Origin: Amycolatopsis sp. MtRt-6
Lineage (GTDB): Bacteria; Actinomycetota; Actinomycetes; Mycobacteriales; Pseudonocardiaceae
Length of the DNA: 64,000 bases
NCBI RefSeq assembly: GCF_017308975.1
Contig: NZ_JADWPD010000003.1
Coordinates: 62,001 to 126,000, forward strand
Direction of reading: 5' to 3'
In this document: in pieces, positions 28,171 through 37,069 of the stretch
Layout: each line of letters begins with the position of its first letter
Numbering within the stretch: position 1 is the stretch's first letter
Notes under the pieces: generated by a model
Databases searched by the model: none
The model's input: only the letters and a program-made list of their open reading frames with translations
What the model was told of the DNA's origin: nothing
Program-made: the position numbers and the translations under genes

Positions 28171-29841
28171 TCAGACCGCGGGCTTGAGGTGCAGGACGAT
28201 GTCGAGCGCGTTGCGCAGCGTCGGCTGGGCCGGCGCGTACGGGTTCGCTTCGTCCGGCCAGCCGACCCAGTTCTTCGTGCTGTACTCGCCGCCGGAGTTG
28301 GCCGCCGACGTGGGGATCATCGGCTGCTGCTCGATCATGATCCGCTGCAGCGTGGCCATGGCCGCGGTGCGGGCACCGTCGTCCTCGGCGTTCGCGTAGG
28401 TCTCGAGCGCCTTGGTCGCCTCGTCGTTCTTGTAGCGGCCGTAGTTGCCGTTGATGCCGCCCTGGCCGGTCGGCTTGTAGCGGTTGCCGTCCATGACGTC
28501 GCGGTACATGTCGTACGGCGTCGCGCCGTCGTTGGTCCAGTGCATCAGGCCTTCGAAGTCACCGGTGTCGACCGACTTCATCCACGCGTCCTGGTTCATC
28601 TTCTCGACCGTGGCGGTGATGCCGATCTGCGCCAGGTTGTCCTTGATGATCTCCAGGTCGGTGACGTAGTCCGACCAGCCGGACGGGACGGTGAGCTTGA
28701 TGGTGACCGGCTTGCCGCTCGGGTCGGCCAGCTTGTCGCCGGTGAACTTGTAGCCCGCGCCGGTCAGCAGCGACTTCGCGCCCGGGACGTCGAGCTGGAC
28801 CGACTGGCCCTTGTACTGCGGCGCGATGAACGGGTCGCCCGCCGGCGTCGGGATGCCGGTGACCTGGTCGTTCTTCGGGTAGAAGTAGCCGGCCTCGCCC
28901 TGGTTGAAGATGTCGTCGCGGTTGATCACCTTGTTGATGGCCTGGCGCAGCTTCGGGTCGTTCCACGGCGCCTTTTCGGTGTTGAACCACAGGCCGTGGA
29001 TGGCCAGCTGCGCGGGGAACCACAGCTTGTAGTGCTGCGGGTCCTTGCTGGTGTAGACGGCCTTGTAGTTCGGGATGAACACGAAGCTCCACTCGGATGC
29101 CCCGTTGACCAGCGCGTTGACCTGCGCGTTGTTGTCGGTGTAGGAGGTGTAGCGGATCTCCTTGACCTTCGGCGCTTCCTGCCAGTAGCCGCTGTCGCGC
29201 CGCACGACGATCATCGTCTGCGAGGTCGCCGACTTGAGCGTGTACGGGCCGGTGCCGATCGGGTTCTTCACGAGGTCGAGCGCCGGGTCCTTGATGCCCT
29301 GCCAGACGTGCTTCGGCACGACGAGCGTCTGCAGGATCTTGACCTGGTTGACGAACTGGGACGTGTCGAAGCCCAGCGTCACCTGGTTGCCGGCCGGGGT
29401 GATGTCCTTGTACGGCACGGCGTCGACGTTCAGGGCCTTGTTGTCGCGCAGCAGCTGGAAGGTGTAGGCGACGTCTTCGGCGGTCATCGCCTGGCCGTCG
29501 GAGAACTTCACGCCGTCACGGACGGTCAGGACCAGCTTCTTGTAGTTGTTCGACCAGTCCCACTTCGTGGCCAGCCACGGCTTGCCCGGCTCCTGCGGCT
29601 TGACGCGGTTGAGCATGACGAGGGGCTCGTAGATCATCCACCGGTAGCCCATGTTGGACAGGGCGGACGTCTCCAGGAACGGGTTGTTGTTCTCCGCCTG
29701 CGGGCCGTCCGGCTTGCCGACGTTGAGCACGGCGTCCGGGTTGCCCGGGGCGGCGGTGGAGCTCCCGCCCGAGCACGCGGTGAGCCCGCTCAAGGCCGTG
29801 ACGGCTATCAGCGCTGCGGCGATGGAGCGCTTGACTCGCAT
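28171..29841 (-). CDS. Family 5 solute-binding lipoprotein of the beta-glucoside importer
   Basis: A 556-residue extracellular binding protein. The lipoprotein signal ends in LSGLTAC, with Cys near residue 23 as the lipid site. SBP family 5 features include the [20 protein letters not shown] block and a C-terminal domain with [18 protein letters not shown]. Family 5 proteins bind peptides, nickel or oligosaccharides such as cellobiose. The operon ends in a GH1 beta-glucosidase and lies beside two ROK sugar regulators, so an oligosaccharide ligand is most likely. GGAGG lies 5 bases before the ATG. Confidence 0.93.
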   Translation of the reverse strand: MRVKRSIAAALIAVTALSGLTACSGGSSTAAPGNPDAVLNVGKPDGPQAENNNPFLETSALSNMGYRWMIYEPLVMLNRVKPQEPGKPWLATKWDWSNNYKKLVLTVRDGVKFSDGQAMTAEDVAYTFQLLRDNKALNVDAVPYKDITPAGNQVTLGFDTSQFVNQVKILQTLVVPKHVWQGIKDPALDLVKNPIGTGPYTLKSATSQTMIVVRRDSGYWQEAPKVKEIRYTSYTDNNAQVNALVNGASEWSFVFIPNYKAVYTSKDPQHYKLWFPAQLAIHGLWFNTEKAPWNDPKLRQAINKVINRDDIFNQGEAGYFYPKNDQVTGIPTPAGDPFIAPQYKGQSVQLDVPGAKSLLTGAGYKFTGDKLADPSGKPVTIKLTVPSGWSDYVTDLEIIKDNLAQIGITATVEKMNQDAWMKSVDTGDFEGLMHWTNDGATPYDMYRDVMDGNRYKPTGQGGINGNYGRYKNDEATKALETYANAEDDGARTAAMATLQRIMIEQQPMIPTSAANSGGEYSTKNWVGWPDEANPYAPAQPTLRNALDIVLHLKPAV

Positions 29842-29974
29842 CGGTTCCTCCTGGTCATCGACGACTTTCGTGCTGTCGACTGGTAGCGAGCCCCGACCGC
29901 CGGCGACCGAACGACGTCCGCAGTCAACCCGGGTGACTCGGGTCACGTCAATAACACGGCGGTAACGTTTTGTA

Positions 29975-29991
29975 CCTAAGTTTAAGTACTG
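29975..29991. promoter_or_regulatory. Candidate ROK operator upstream of the importer operon
   Basis: CCTAAGTTTAAGTACTG is an AT-rich island in GC-rich DNA, about 135 bases upstream of the binding-protein start. Read on the minus strand it contains CAGTACTTAAACTTAGG. The TACTTAA core is shared with the promoter region between the two ROK genes. Confidence 0.4.
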
Positions 29992-30028
29992 AAAGAATGG
30001 GCGGTCTGGACCTCTTGATCGACCTACT

Positions 30029-30043
30029 CCTTGCCAGGCAAGG
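30029..30043 (-). terminator. Palindromic hairpin after the first ROK gene
   Basis: CCTTGCC-A-GGCAAGG is a perfect 7-bp stem 4 bases beyond the stop of the minus-strand ROK gene. It may end that transcript before the importer promoter. There is no U-tract. Confidence 0.45.
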
Positions 30044-30046
30044 GTT

Positions 30047-31255
30047 TCAGCCGGTGCGGCCACCGTTCGCGAGCAGCTGCGCGATCGGCAGGGTCGCCGC
30101 GCCGAGCGCCACCGCCTCGGGCCCGAGCCTGCCGAGGACGACCTCGGTGCGCTCGGCCAGGTAGCCGAGCGCGTGCCTGCCCACGGCGTCACGCACCGCG
30201 GGCAGGATCGCCGGTCCCATGATCGCCCCGGCCGAGCCGGCGAGCACCACCCGATCGGGGCTGAGCAGGTTGATCAGGTTCGCGATGCCGATCCCCAGGT
30301 ACTCGCCGGTCTCGGCGAGCACGTCGGCGGCCGGGCCGCCACCCTCGGCTTCGGTCACGATCCGCGCCAGCTCGACGTCGCTTTCGTCCCCGATGACCGG
30401 TTCCGTGCCGACGCGTCCGGCGTAGCGGCGGACGACCGCCTCGACACCGACGTAGGCCTCCAGGCAGCCGTGGGAGCCGCACCGGCAGGCCGCCCCGGCC
30501 GCCTTGACGACGGTGTGGCCCCACTCGCTGGTAGTGATGCCGGGGTGCGAGCGCCCGGCCGTCGCGACGGCGGCCCCGACGCCGACGCCGAGGAGCGCGA
30601 CGATGGCGCGTTCGGCGCCCCGGCCGGCCCCGCGCCAGGTCTCGGCCTGGCCGAGGGTGCGGGCGCGGTTGTCCAGGTGGAGGGGCGCTTGGATGTGCGG
30701 GTGGATCAGCTCCGCGAAGTTCACACCCCGCCAGCCGAGGGTGGGCGCGTGCACGATGCCGCCGTCTCGGACCGCGCCCGGGACGCCGATGCCGACGCCG
30801 AACACCGTGTCCGGATCGCCGCCTTCGAGCACTTCGGCGATGCCGGTGCGCACCAGGCCGGCCACTTCGTCGGGGTCGAGCCGGGTGCCGACGAGCGGGT
30901 GGCGCACGGTGCCGAGGGTACCCAGCGCGCAGTCGAAGAGGCCGACCTCGACGTGCGTCTCGCTGACGTCGACGCCCACGACGTGCCCGAAGTCGGCCCG
31001 CACCGCCAGCAGCGTCCGCGGCCGCCCGCCGTCCGATTCGACCGATCCGGCCTCGGCGACGACGCCGTCCGCGATGAGCTCGGAGACGACGTTGGTAACG
31101 GTGGCGGCCGACAGTCCCGATTCAGCTACCAGTTCCAGTCTGCTGACGGGACCGCGGAGGTAGAGCGAGGAGAGCAGCGCCGCGCGGTTGTGCCGCCTGA
31201 GGTCACGGGTCGTCTGGCGCACCACCTGGGTCACCGGGAGGATTCTGCCAGACAC
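30047..31255 (-). CDS. ROK-family transcription repressor, copy 1
   Basis: A 402-residue ROK regulator. The N-terminal helix-turn-helix (LRRHNRAALLSSLY, SGLSAATVTNVVSELI) is followed by a sugar-kinase-like domain with GVDVSETHVEVGLFD (ATP-type loop), GVGIGVPGAV and the zinc motif CRCGSHGCLE. Proteins of this type bind sugars or sugar phosphates and repress uptake operons. It lies directly upstream of the beta-glucoside importer on the same strand and is divergent from a paralogue, so it is the best candidate regulator of the importer. The GTG start is uncertain. Confidence 0.93.
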   Translation of the reverse strand: MSGRILPVTQVVRQTTRDLRRHNRAALLSSLYLRGPVSRLELVAESGLSAATVTNVVSELIADGVVAEAGSVESDGGRPRTLLAVRADFGHVVGVDVSETHVEVGLFDCALGTLGTVRHPLVGTRLDPDEVAGLVRTGIAEVLEGGDPDTVFGVGIGVPGAVRDGGIVHAPTLGWRGVNFAELIHPHIQAPLHLDNRARTLGQAETWRGAGRGAERAIVALLGVGVGAAVATAGRSHPGITTSEWGHTVVKAAGAACRCGSHGCLEAYVGVEAVVRRYAGRVGTEPVIGDESDVELARIVTEAEGGGPAADVLAETGEYLGIGIANLINLLSPDRVVLAGSAGAIMGPAILPAVRDAVGRHALGYLAERTEVVLGRLGPEAVALGAATLPIAQLLANGGRTG

Positions 31256-31269
31256 ACCCGGTTCGGGCC

Positions 31270-31293
31270 TTAGTTCACTACTTAATACATAGC
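31270..31293. promoter_or_regulatory. Candidate ROK operator between divergent ROK genes
   Basis: This AT-rich stretch in the 99-base divergent gap includes CACTACTTAATACATAG, which resembles CAGTACTTAAACTTAGG upstream of the importer operon. It may allow autoregulation and cross-regulation. Confidence 0.4.
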
Positions 31294-31354
31294 CACAACT
31301 TACGGCGATCAGGCATCCTGTCAGTGAGCCGGTAAGAAGTTAGATGGGTTGCCC

Positions 31355-32590
31355 ATGGCGAGCAAGCGCACCACCGTCCGTGATCTGCGGCGGCACAACC
31401 GATCCCTGCTGCTGTCGAAGCTGTACTTCGACGGCCCGCTGTCGAGGCACGAACTCAGCCAGCTCACCGGATTGAGTGCCGCCACGGTGAGCAACGTGAC
31501 CGCCGAGCTGGGCGAAGAGCGCCTGATCACCGAAGCGGGCCAGGTCGAATCGGACGGCGGCCGGCCGCGCGTCCTGCTGCGCGTCGACCCGGCGTACGGG
31601 CACGTGGCGGGCGTCGACATCGGGGAGACCGGGGTCAAGGTCGAGCTGTTCGACCTGGCGATGAACCGCCTGGCGACGGTCGAGCACCCGCTCCCGAAGG
31701 CCCCCGACCCGGCGACGGCGGTGGAGCAGGTGACGTCCGGCCTGCGCGAGGTGTTCGCGAGCGCGGGCATCGAAGAGCCAGGAGTGCTGGGCGTCGGCAT
31801 CGGCGTACCGGGAGCGGTCGAGCAGGGCGAGCAGGTGCTGGTCCACGCCCCGACGGTGGGCTGGGACGGGGTGCCGTTCGCCGCGCTGTTGTCGGACGCC
31901 GGCGTCCGGTTGCCGCTGTTCATCGACAACGGTGCGAAGACCCAGGGCCAGGCGGAGATGTGGTTCGGCGCGGGCCGCGGAGCCAAGCACGCGGTGATAG
32001 CCCTGATCGGCTCGGGCGTGGGCGCGGCGGTGGTGACGGACGGGACAACGTACCGGGGCTCGACGAGCAGCGCGGGCGAGTGGGGCCACACGACGATCGC
32101 GTACGGCGGTCAGAAGTGCCGCTGCGGGGCCCGAGGGTGCCTGGAGGCGTACATCGGCGCGGGGGCGGTGCTGGCCCGCTACCGCAGGGCACGCGGCAAG
32201 GACATCACGGGCGAGGACGAGCAGGCCCGGTTCGCGGCCCTGCTGGCAGCGGCGGCGAAGTCCAAGACGGCGGCAAAGGTGCTCGACGAAACGGCGGGCT
32301 ACCTCGGCGCGGGCATCGCGAACTTGATCAACTTGTTCAACCCCGAGCGCATCGTGATCGGCGGCTGGGCCGGGTTGGCGTTGGGCGAGCAGCTCCTGCC
32401 GAGCATCCGCGCGGCGGCGGGCGAGCACGCCCTGCGGCACCCGTTCAGCCAGACATCGATCCAGCTGGGCTCGCTGGGCCTGGACGCGGTGGCGACCGGT
32501 GCGGCAACGCTCCCGGTGGCGGACCTGCTGGAGCAGGGAGCGACGTCGCGGATCGCCAAGCCGGGAGCACCCGACTCCGACGCGGCTTAG
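31355..32590 (+). CDS. ROK-family transcription repressor, copy 2
   Basis: A 411-residue paralogue of the neighbouring ROK gene. The helix-turn-helix (LRRHNRSLLLSKLYFDG, TGLSAATVSNVTAELG), GVDIGETGVKVELFDL, GVGIGVPGAV and the zinc motif CRCGARGCLE are all conserved. It is divergent from copy 1 and points toward the secreted glycosidase operon that begins 343 bases downstream. It may control the glycosidase operon, the importer or both. The ATG at 31355 is used, and a TTG 6 bases upstream is possible. Confidence 0.93.
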   Translation: MASKRTTVRDLRRHNRSLLLSKLYFDGPLSRHELSQLTGLSAATVSNVTAELGEERLITEAGQVESDGGRPRVLLRVDPAYGHVAGVDIGETGVKVELFDLAMNRLATVEHPLPKAPDPATAVEQVTSGLREVFASAGIEEPGVLGVGIGVPGAVEQGEQVLVHAPTVGWDGVPFAALLSDAGVRLPLFIDNGAKTQGQAEMWFGAGRGAKHAVIALIGSGVGAAVVTDGTTYRGSTSSAGEWGHTTIAYGGQKCRCGARGCLEAYIGAGAVLARYRRARGKDITGEDEQARFAALLAAAAKSKTAAKVLDETAGYLGAGIANLINLFNPERIVIGGWAGLALGEQLLPSIRAAAGEHALRHPFSQTSIQLGSLGLDAVATGAATLPVADLLEQGATSRIAKPGAPDSDAA

Positions 32591-32742
32591 CTCCAGGAGC
32601 ACCGCCGAGAACCCAGCCCTCCCCCGCACCCCGAAGGCCACAGCCGAACCAGTCCCGGACGCCGTCGGAAGCCCGTGCCCCGCTGAGCGGGAACCACCGT
32701 CCACGCCTTAATTCGGGTTGAAAAAAAATGACCGCCCGACGG

Positions 32743-32792
32743 TTGCCCGGCTTGTCTGGACCATGCATACTTTGTTGCCAGGCACAACAAAG
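32743..32792 (+). promoter_or_regulatory. Candidate promoter and operator of the fungal-wall glycosidase operon
   Basis: TTGCCC (32743-32748) and CATACT (32766-32771) are separated by 17 bases, a fair sigma-70-type promoter. A palindrome CTTTGTTG-N7-CAACAAAG (32770-32792) overlaps the -10 end and the likely start point, as expected for a repressor site. The 343-base gap from 32591 to 32933 holds no convincing gene and also contains an A-rich run near 32720. The predicted leader to the GH16 start is about 150 bases. Confidence 0.5.
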
Positions 32793-32933
32793 CGCCGGCC
32801 AAGTCCGCCCGCCACGGACCGCGGCCGATCGGTCGCGCCTGCCGCCGCCCCGGCACGCACGGCCTTCTCCCCTTCCCCGCGTTCCGTGCTGCGCGCGGAA
32901 CGCCGGTCCCCACGGTGAAAAGAGGCGACAACG

Positions 32934-34145
32934 ATGTCCACCTCAAAAAAGAACCGCTGGGCGGCACTCCTCGCCGCCTGTTCACTGCTCCTCCTCGGGC
33001 AGCAGGCCATCACCCCCACCAAGGCCGAAGCAGCGGCCACCTTCACCGACGACTTCAACGGCCCCGCGGGCGCCGCCGTCGACGGGTCGAAGTGGCAGCT
33101 CGAAACCGGCGACAACGTCAACAACCACGAACGGCAGTACTACACCTCCGGCACCAGCAACGCCCAGCTCGACGGCCAGGGCCACCTCGTCATCACCGCC
33201 AAGAAGGAGAACCCCGGCAACTACAACTGCTGGTACGGCCGCTGCGAGTACACCTCCGCCCGGCTCAACACCGCCGGCAAGTTCAGCCAGGCCTACGGCC
33301 ACTTCGAAACCCGCATGAAACTCCCGCGCGGGCAAGGCATGTGGCCCGCCTTCTGGATGCTCGGCGGCGGAAACTGGCCCGCCGACGGCGAAATCGACAT
33401 CATGGAGAACGTCGGCTTCGAGCCGAACACCGTGCACGGCACCCTCCACGGCCCCGGCTACTCCGGCGCCGGCGGCATCGGCGCCGCCTACAGCGGCCCG
33501 AACTTCTCCGACGACTTCCACACCTACGCCATCGACTGGGCCCCCAACCAGATCAAGTGGTACGTCGACGGCAACCTCTACCAGACACGCACGCCGGCGG
33601 ACCTGAACGGCAACCGCTGGGTCTACGACCACAGCTTCTTCCTCATCCTCAACCTCGCCGTCGGCGGGTACTGGCCCGGCGATCCCAACAGCAGCACGCA
33701 GTTCCCGCAGCAGCTGATCGTCGACTACGTGCACGTCACGAACACCTCGAGCAGCGGCGGCGGCCGGACCGGCACCATCACCGGCATCGGCGGCAAGTGC
33801 GTCGACGTCGCCGGCGCGAACAGCGCCAACGGCACGCCGATCCAGATCACCGACTGCAACGGCAATGCCGCGCAGAACTGGACCGTCGGCACCGACGGCA
33901 CCCTCCGCGCCCTCGGCAAGTGCATGGACGTCTCCGGTGCCGGCACCGCGGACGGGACACCGGTGCAGCTCTACGACTGCAACGGCACCGGCGCCCAGCA
34001 ATGGGTCGTGACCGGCGCGAAGGACATCGTGAATCCCAACGCGAACAAGTGCCTCGACGCCACCGGGAACTCCAGCGCGAACGGCACCCGCCTGCAGATC
34101 TGGACCTGCGGTGGCGGCGCGAACCAGAAGTGGACCACTCCCTGA
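32934..34145 (+). CDS. Secreted GH16 beta-1,3-glucanase with ricin-type lectin
   Basis: A 403-residue secreted protein. Signal peptide about 1-34, ending in an Ala-rich site. GH16 catalytic domain about 36-270 with GEIDIMENVG: nucleophile Glu153, Asp155 and acid/base Glu158. The motif form (E-I-D-I-M-E) is that of bacterial laminarinases. After a Ser/Gly linker, residues about 280-403 form a ricin B (CBM13) lectin with three Q-x-W repeats (QNW, QQW, QKW). It should cut beta-1,3-glucan of fungal walls or laminarin. First gene of a four-gene operon, with the next start 18 bases after its stop. Confidence 0.95.
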   Translation: MSTSKKNRWAALLAACSLLLLGQQAITPTKAEAAATFTDDFNGPAGAAVDGSKWQLETGDNVNNHERQYYTSGTSNAQLDGQGHLVITAKKENPGNYNCWYGRCEYTSARLNTAGKFSQAYGHFETRMKLPRGQGMWPAFWMLGGGNWPADGEIDIMENVGFEPNTVHGTLHGPGYSGAGGIGAAYSGPNFSDDFHTYAIDWAPNQIKWYVDGNLYQTRTPADLNGNRWVYDHSFFLILNLAVGGYWPGDPNSSTQFPQQLIVDYVHVTNTSSSGGGRTGTITGIGGKCVDVAGANSANGTPIQITDCNGNAAQNWTVGTDGTLRALGKCMDVSGAGTADGTPVQLYDCNGTGAQQWVVTGAKDIVNPNANKCLDATGNSSANGTRLQIWTCGGGANQKWTTP

Positions 34146-34163
34146 ACCGATGAGGAGAATCAA

Positions 34164-35219
34164 GTGCGGCGAATCCTCGTCGCGCTAATGGGGTGTGCCC
34201 TGTTAGCGCTTTCCCTCACCACCGGCTCGGCCCAGGCCGCGGTCGAAGCGGGCCCCTCCGCGAGCCAGCTCCTCGCCAAAACCCAGAATTGCCAACAAAT
34301 TTCCAACGGCAGATATTCCTTCGACGAAGGCGGCGCGGCCACCGTGCCCGTCTGCCAGGCCAACGGCGCGGTCTTCTTCACCGCCGACATGGACATCGAC
34401 TGCGACGGCGTCCGCACTACGCAGTGCAACGAGAACACCGACTGCTGTTTCTACCCCGACACCGCGTTCCACACCTCGACCGACCAGCCGCTCAACGCGG
34501 CCCAACTGCCCTTTGTGGTCCTTCCCCAGCCGACGTCCACCTGGGACTACCGCAACTACGGCATCGACGGCGGCTCGGTCGTGGCGGTGATCTACCACAA
34601 CCAAGTCACCTACGCCGTCGTCGGCGACACCGGTCCGGCGAGCATCATCGGCGAGGCCTCCTACGCCACCGCCGTCAGCCTCGGCATCGACCCCGACCCG
34701 AAGACCGGCGGCACCGAAGGCCCGGTGACCTACATCGTCTTCCCGAACACGCACGTGAACCCCATCGAAAGCCACGCGAACGCGGTCAGCCTCGGCGAAC
34801 AGGTCGCGACGCAGTTCGCCGGCGGCACCACACCCACGACCGCCGGGCCGATCACGGGCATCGGTGGCAAGTGCGTCGATGTCGCCGGCGCGAACAGCGC
34901 CAACGGAACCGCCGTCCAGCTCTACGACTGCAACGGCACCAACGCTCAACAGTGGACAGCCGGCACCGACGGAACCCTGAAAGCCCTCGGGAAGTGCCTC
35001 GACGTCACAAGCGCGGGTACCGCCAACGGCACGACGACGCAACTCTGGGACTGCAACGGCTCGGGCGCCCAGAAGTGGTCGGCGAACGGCTCACAGAACC
35101 TCGTGAACACCGGATCCGGCAAGTGCCTCGACGCCACCGGCAACTCCAGCGCCAACGGAACCCGGCTCCAGATCTGGACCTGCGGGTCCGGCGCGAACCA
35201 GAAGTGGACGCTCCCATGA
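34164..35219 (+). CDS. Secreted GH75 chitosanase with ricin-type lectin
   Basis: A 351-residue secreted protein with a signal peptide ending near residue 26 (GSAQA). The catalytic domain (about 28-220) matches the fungal-type chitosanase family GH75: Cys-rich core with DMDIDCDG, ID-GG-SVVAVIY strand, and GDTGPASIIGEAS containing the likely catalytic acids Asp155 and Glu164. Residues about 227-351 are a ricin B lectin with three Q-x-W repeats. It should hydrolyse chitosan, the deacetylated chitin of many fungal walls. The GTG start has GAGGAG upstream. Its stop overlaps the GH30 start (ATGA). Confidence 0.88.
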   Translation: MRRILVALMGCALLALSLTTGSAQAAVEAGPSASQLLAKTQNCQQISNGRYSFDEGGAATVPVCQANGAVFFTADMDIDCDGVRTTQCNENTDCCFYPDTAFHTSTDQPLNAAQLPFVVLPQPTSTWDYRNYGIDGGSVVAVIYHNQVTYAVVGDTGPASIIGEASYATAVSLGIDPDPKTGGTEGPVTYIVFPNTHVNPIESHANAVSLGEQVATQFAGGTTPTTAGPITGIGGKCVDVAGANSANGTAVQLYDCNGTNAQQWTAGTDGTLKALGKCLDVTSAGTANGTTTQLWDCNGSGAQKWSANGSQNLVNTGSGKCLDATGNSSANGTRLQIWTCGSGANQKWTLP

Positions 35220-37069
35220 GAAAACGCGCTCTCCTGGCGATGATCGGGGTGACCGCCGTCGCCGCGGCCACCCTCGCCGCCCCGGCGCAGGCCGCGGGCG
35301 AGACCGTGAACATCTGGCTCACCACGACCAGTGACTCCGGCGGCCGCACCGTCACCCGCGGCCTGCAGCAGCAGACGCCGGTCACCTTCGCCGCGGGCAC
35401 CGGCAGCGGCGGCGTGACCATCAACGTCAACGAGAACACCACCTACCAGCAGTTCGAAGGCGGTGGAGCGTCCTTTACGGACACCGCGGCGTGGCTGATG
35501 AACTCCAGCGGCGCGTTGAGCCAGGCCACCCGCGACGACACCATGCGCAAACTGTTCGACCCGAACAGCGGCATCGGGCTGAGCTTCATCCGCAACCCGC
35601 TCGGCGCGTCCGACCTGGCCCGCTACAGCTACACCTTCGACGACATGCCGGCCGGTCAGACCGACCCGAACCTGACGCGTTTCTCGATCGCCCACGACCA
35701 GGCCGACGTGCTGCCGCTGACCAAGCAGGCCAAGCAGCTCAACCCGCAGGCCAAGGTGATGGCGTCGCCGTGGACCGCGCCGCCGTGGATGAAGGACAAC
35801 GACAGCTACCTGCTCGGCTGGGTCGAATCGCAGTACTACCCGGCCTACGCGCAGTACTTCGTCAAGTACATCCAGGCCTACCAGGCGGCCGGCGTGCCGA
35901 TCGACTACGTCTCGATGCAGAACGAGCCGACGTGCTGCGCGAGCTACCCGTCGACCAACTGGAACGGCGCCGGCCTGGCGTACTTCGCGAAGAACAACCT
36001 GCTGCCCGCACTGCAAAACGCCGGACTGTCCACGAAGGTCATGGCGCTCGACTGGAACTGGGACACCTACGCGGCCTACGGCGCGCCCACAGTGGACGAT
36101 CCGGCCATCCGCAACCACCCGAACTTCGGTGGCATCGCATGGCACGGCTACGGCGGCGACGTCGCGCAGCAGACGACCGTCCACAACCAGTACCCGAACG
36201 TCAACGCCTACTCGACCGAGCACTCCGGCGGCACCTGGATCTCGAACCAGCAGGCCGAGGACATGAACAACATCGTGGACTACACCCGGAACTGGTCGAA
36301 GAGCTTCGTGAAGTGGAGTCTCGGCGTCGACCAGAACATGGGCCCGCACAACGGTGGCTGCGGCACCTGCACCGGCCTGATCACCGTCCACAACGGAGAC
36401 TCCCGCAGCGGGCAGGTCGACTACACCGTCGAGTACTACACGATGGGTCACCTGACGAAGTTCGTGAAGCCGGGCGCGTACCGGATCGACTCGAACGACA
36501 ACCCGACCGTCCGCAACGTCGCCTGGAAGAACCCGGACGGCTCGAAGGCGCTGATCGCGTACAACTCCAGCACCGGCAACCAGAGCGTCCGGGTCAACTG
36601 GGGCGGCTCGTCGTTCACCTACACGCTGCCCGGCCACACGTCGGCGACGTTCACCTGGAGCGGCAACCAGGGCAACAGCGGCGGCAAGACCGGCCCGATC
36701 ACCGGTCTGGGCGGCAAGTGCGTCGACGTCGCCGGTGCGAGCAGCGCCAACGGAACGGCGGTCCAGCTCTACGACTGCAACGGCACCAGCGCTCAACAGT
36801 GGACAGTGGCCACCGACGGAACTCTGAGGGCACTCGGCAAGTGCCTCGACGTCACCGGTCAGTCCACTGCGGACGGAGCACAGCTCCAGCTCTGGGACTG
36901 CGGCGGCACGGCCAACCAGCGCTGGGCCGCCACCGCGGCCAGGGAGATCGTCGGCGCGGGCTCGAACAAGTGCGTCGACGCGACCGGCAACTCCAGCGCC
37001 AACGGCACGCGGCTGCAGATCTGGACCTGCACCGGCGCCGCCAACCAGAAGTGGAACGTGCCCGCATGA
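35216..37069 (+). CDS. Secreted GH30 endo-beta-1,6-glucanase with ricin-type lectin
   Basis: A 617-residue secreted protein with a signal peptide ending near residue 27 (APAQAA). The GH30 domain runs from about 60 to 490: acid/base Glu237 in SMQNEP and nucleophile Glu335 in AYSTEHSGGTW, with the SPWTAPPWMK block. A beta-sandwich side domain ends near FTWSG. Residues about 495-617 form a ricin B lectin with QQW, QRW and QKW. GH30 includes beta-1,6-glucanases and glucosylceramidases. The operon context favours fungal beta-1,6-glucan. It is coupled to both neighbours by ATGA overlaps. Confidence 0.92.
   Translation: MRKRALLAMIGVTAVAAATLAAPAQAAGETVNIWLTTTSDSGGRTVTRGLQQQTPVTFAAGTGSGGVTINVNENTTYQQFEGGGASFTDTAAWLMNSSGALSQATRDDTMRKLFDPNSGIGLSFIRNPLGASDLARYSYTFDDMPAGQTDPNLTRFSIAHDQADVLPLTKQAKQLNPQAKVMASPWTAPPWMKDNDSYLLGWVESQYYPAYAQYFVKYIQAYQAAGVPIDYVSMQNEPTCCASYPSTNWNGAGLAYFAKNNLLPALQNAGLSTKVMALDWNWDTYAAYGAPTVDDPAIRNHPNFGGIAWHGYGGDVAQQTTVHNQYPNVNAYSTEHSGGTWISNQQAEDMNNIVDYTRNWSKSFVKWSLGVDQNMGPHNGGCGTCTGLITVHNGDSRSGQVDYTVEYYTMGHLTKFVKPGAYRIDSNDNPTVRNVAWKNPDGSKALIAYNSSTGNQSVRVNWGGSSFTYTLPGHTSATFTWSGNQGNSGGKTGPITGLGGKCVDVAGASSANGTAVQLYDCNGTSAQQWTVATDGTLRALGKCLDVTGQSTADGAQLQLWDCGGTANQRWAATAAREIVGAGSNKCVDATGNSSANGTRLQIWTCTGAANQKWNVPA

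Noticed and set aside
30029..30043. CCTTGCC-A-GGCAAGG as an operator related to the palindrome at 32770
   Set aside because: The two share only TTGCCAGGCA in the centre; position just after a stop codon fits a terminator better.
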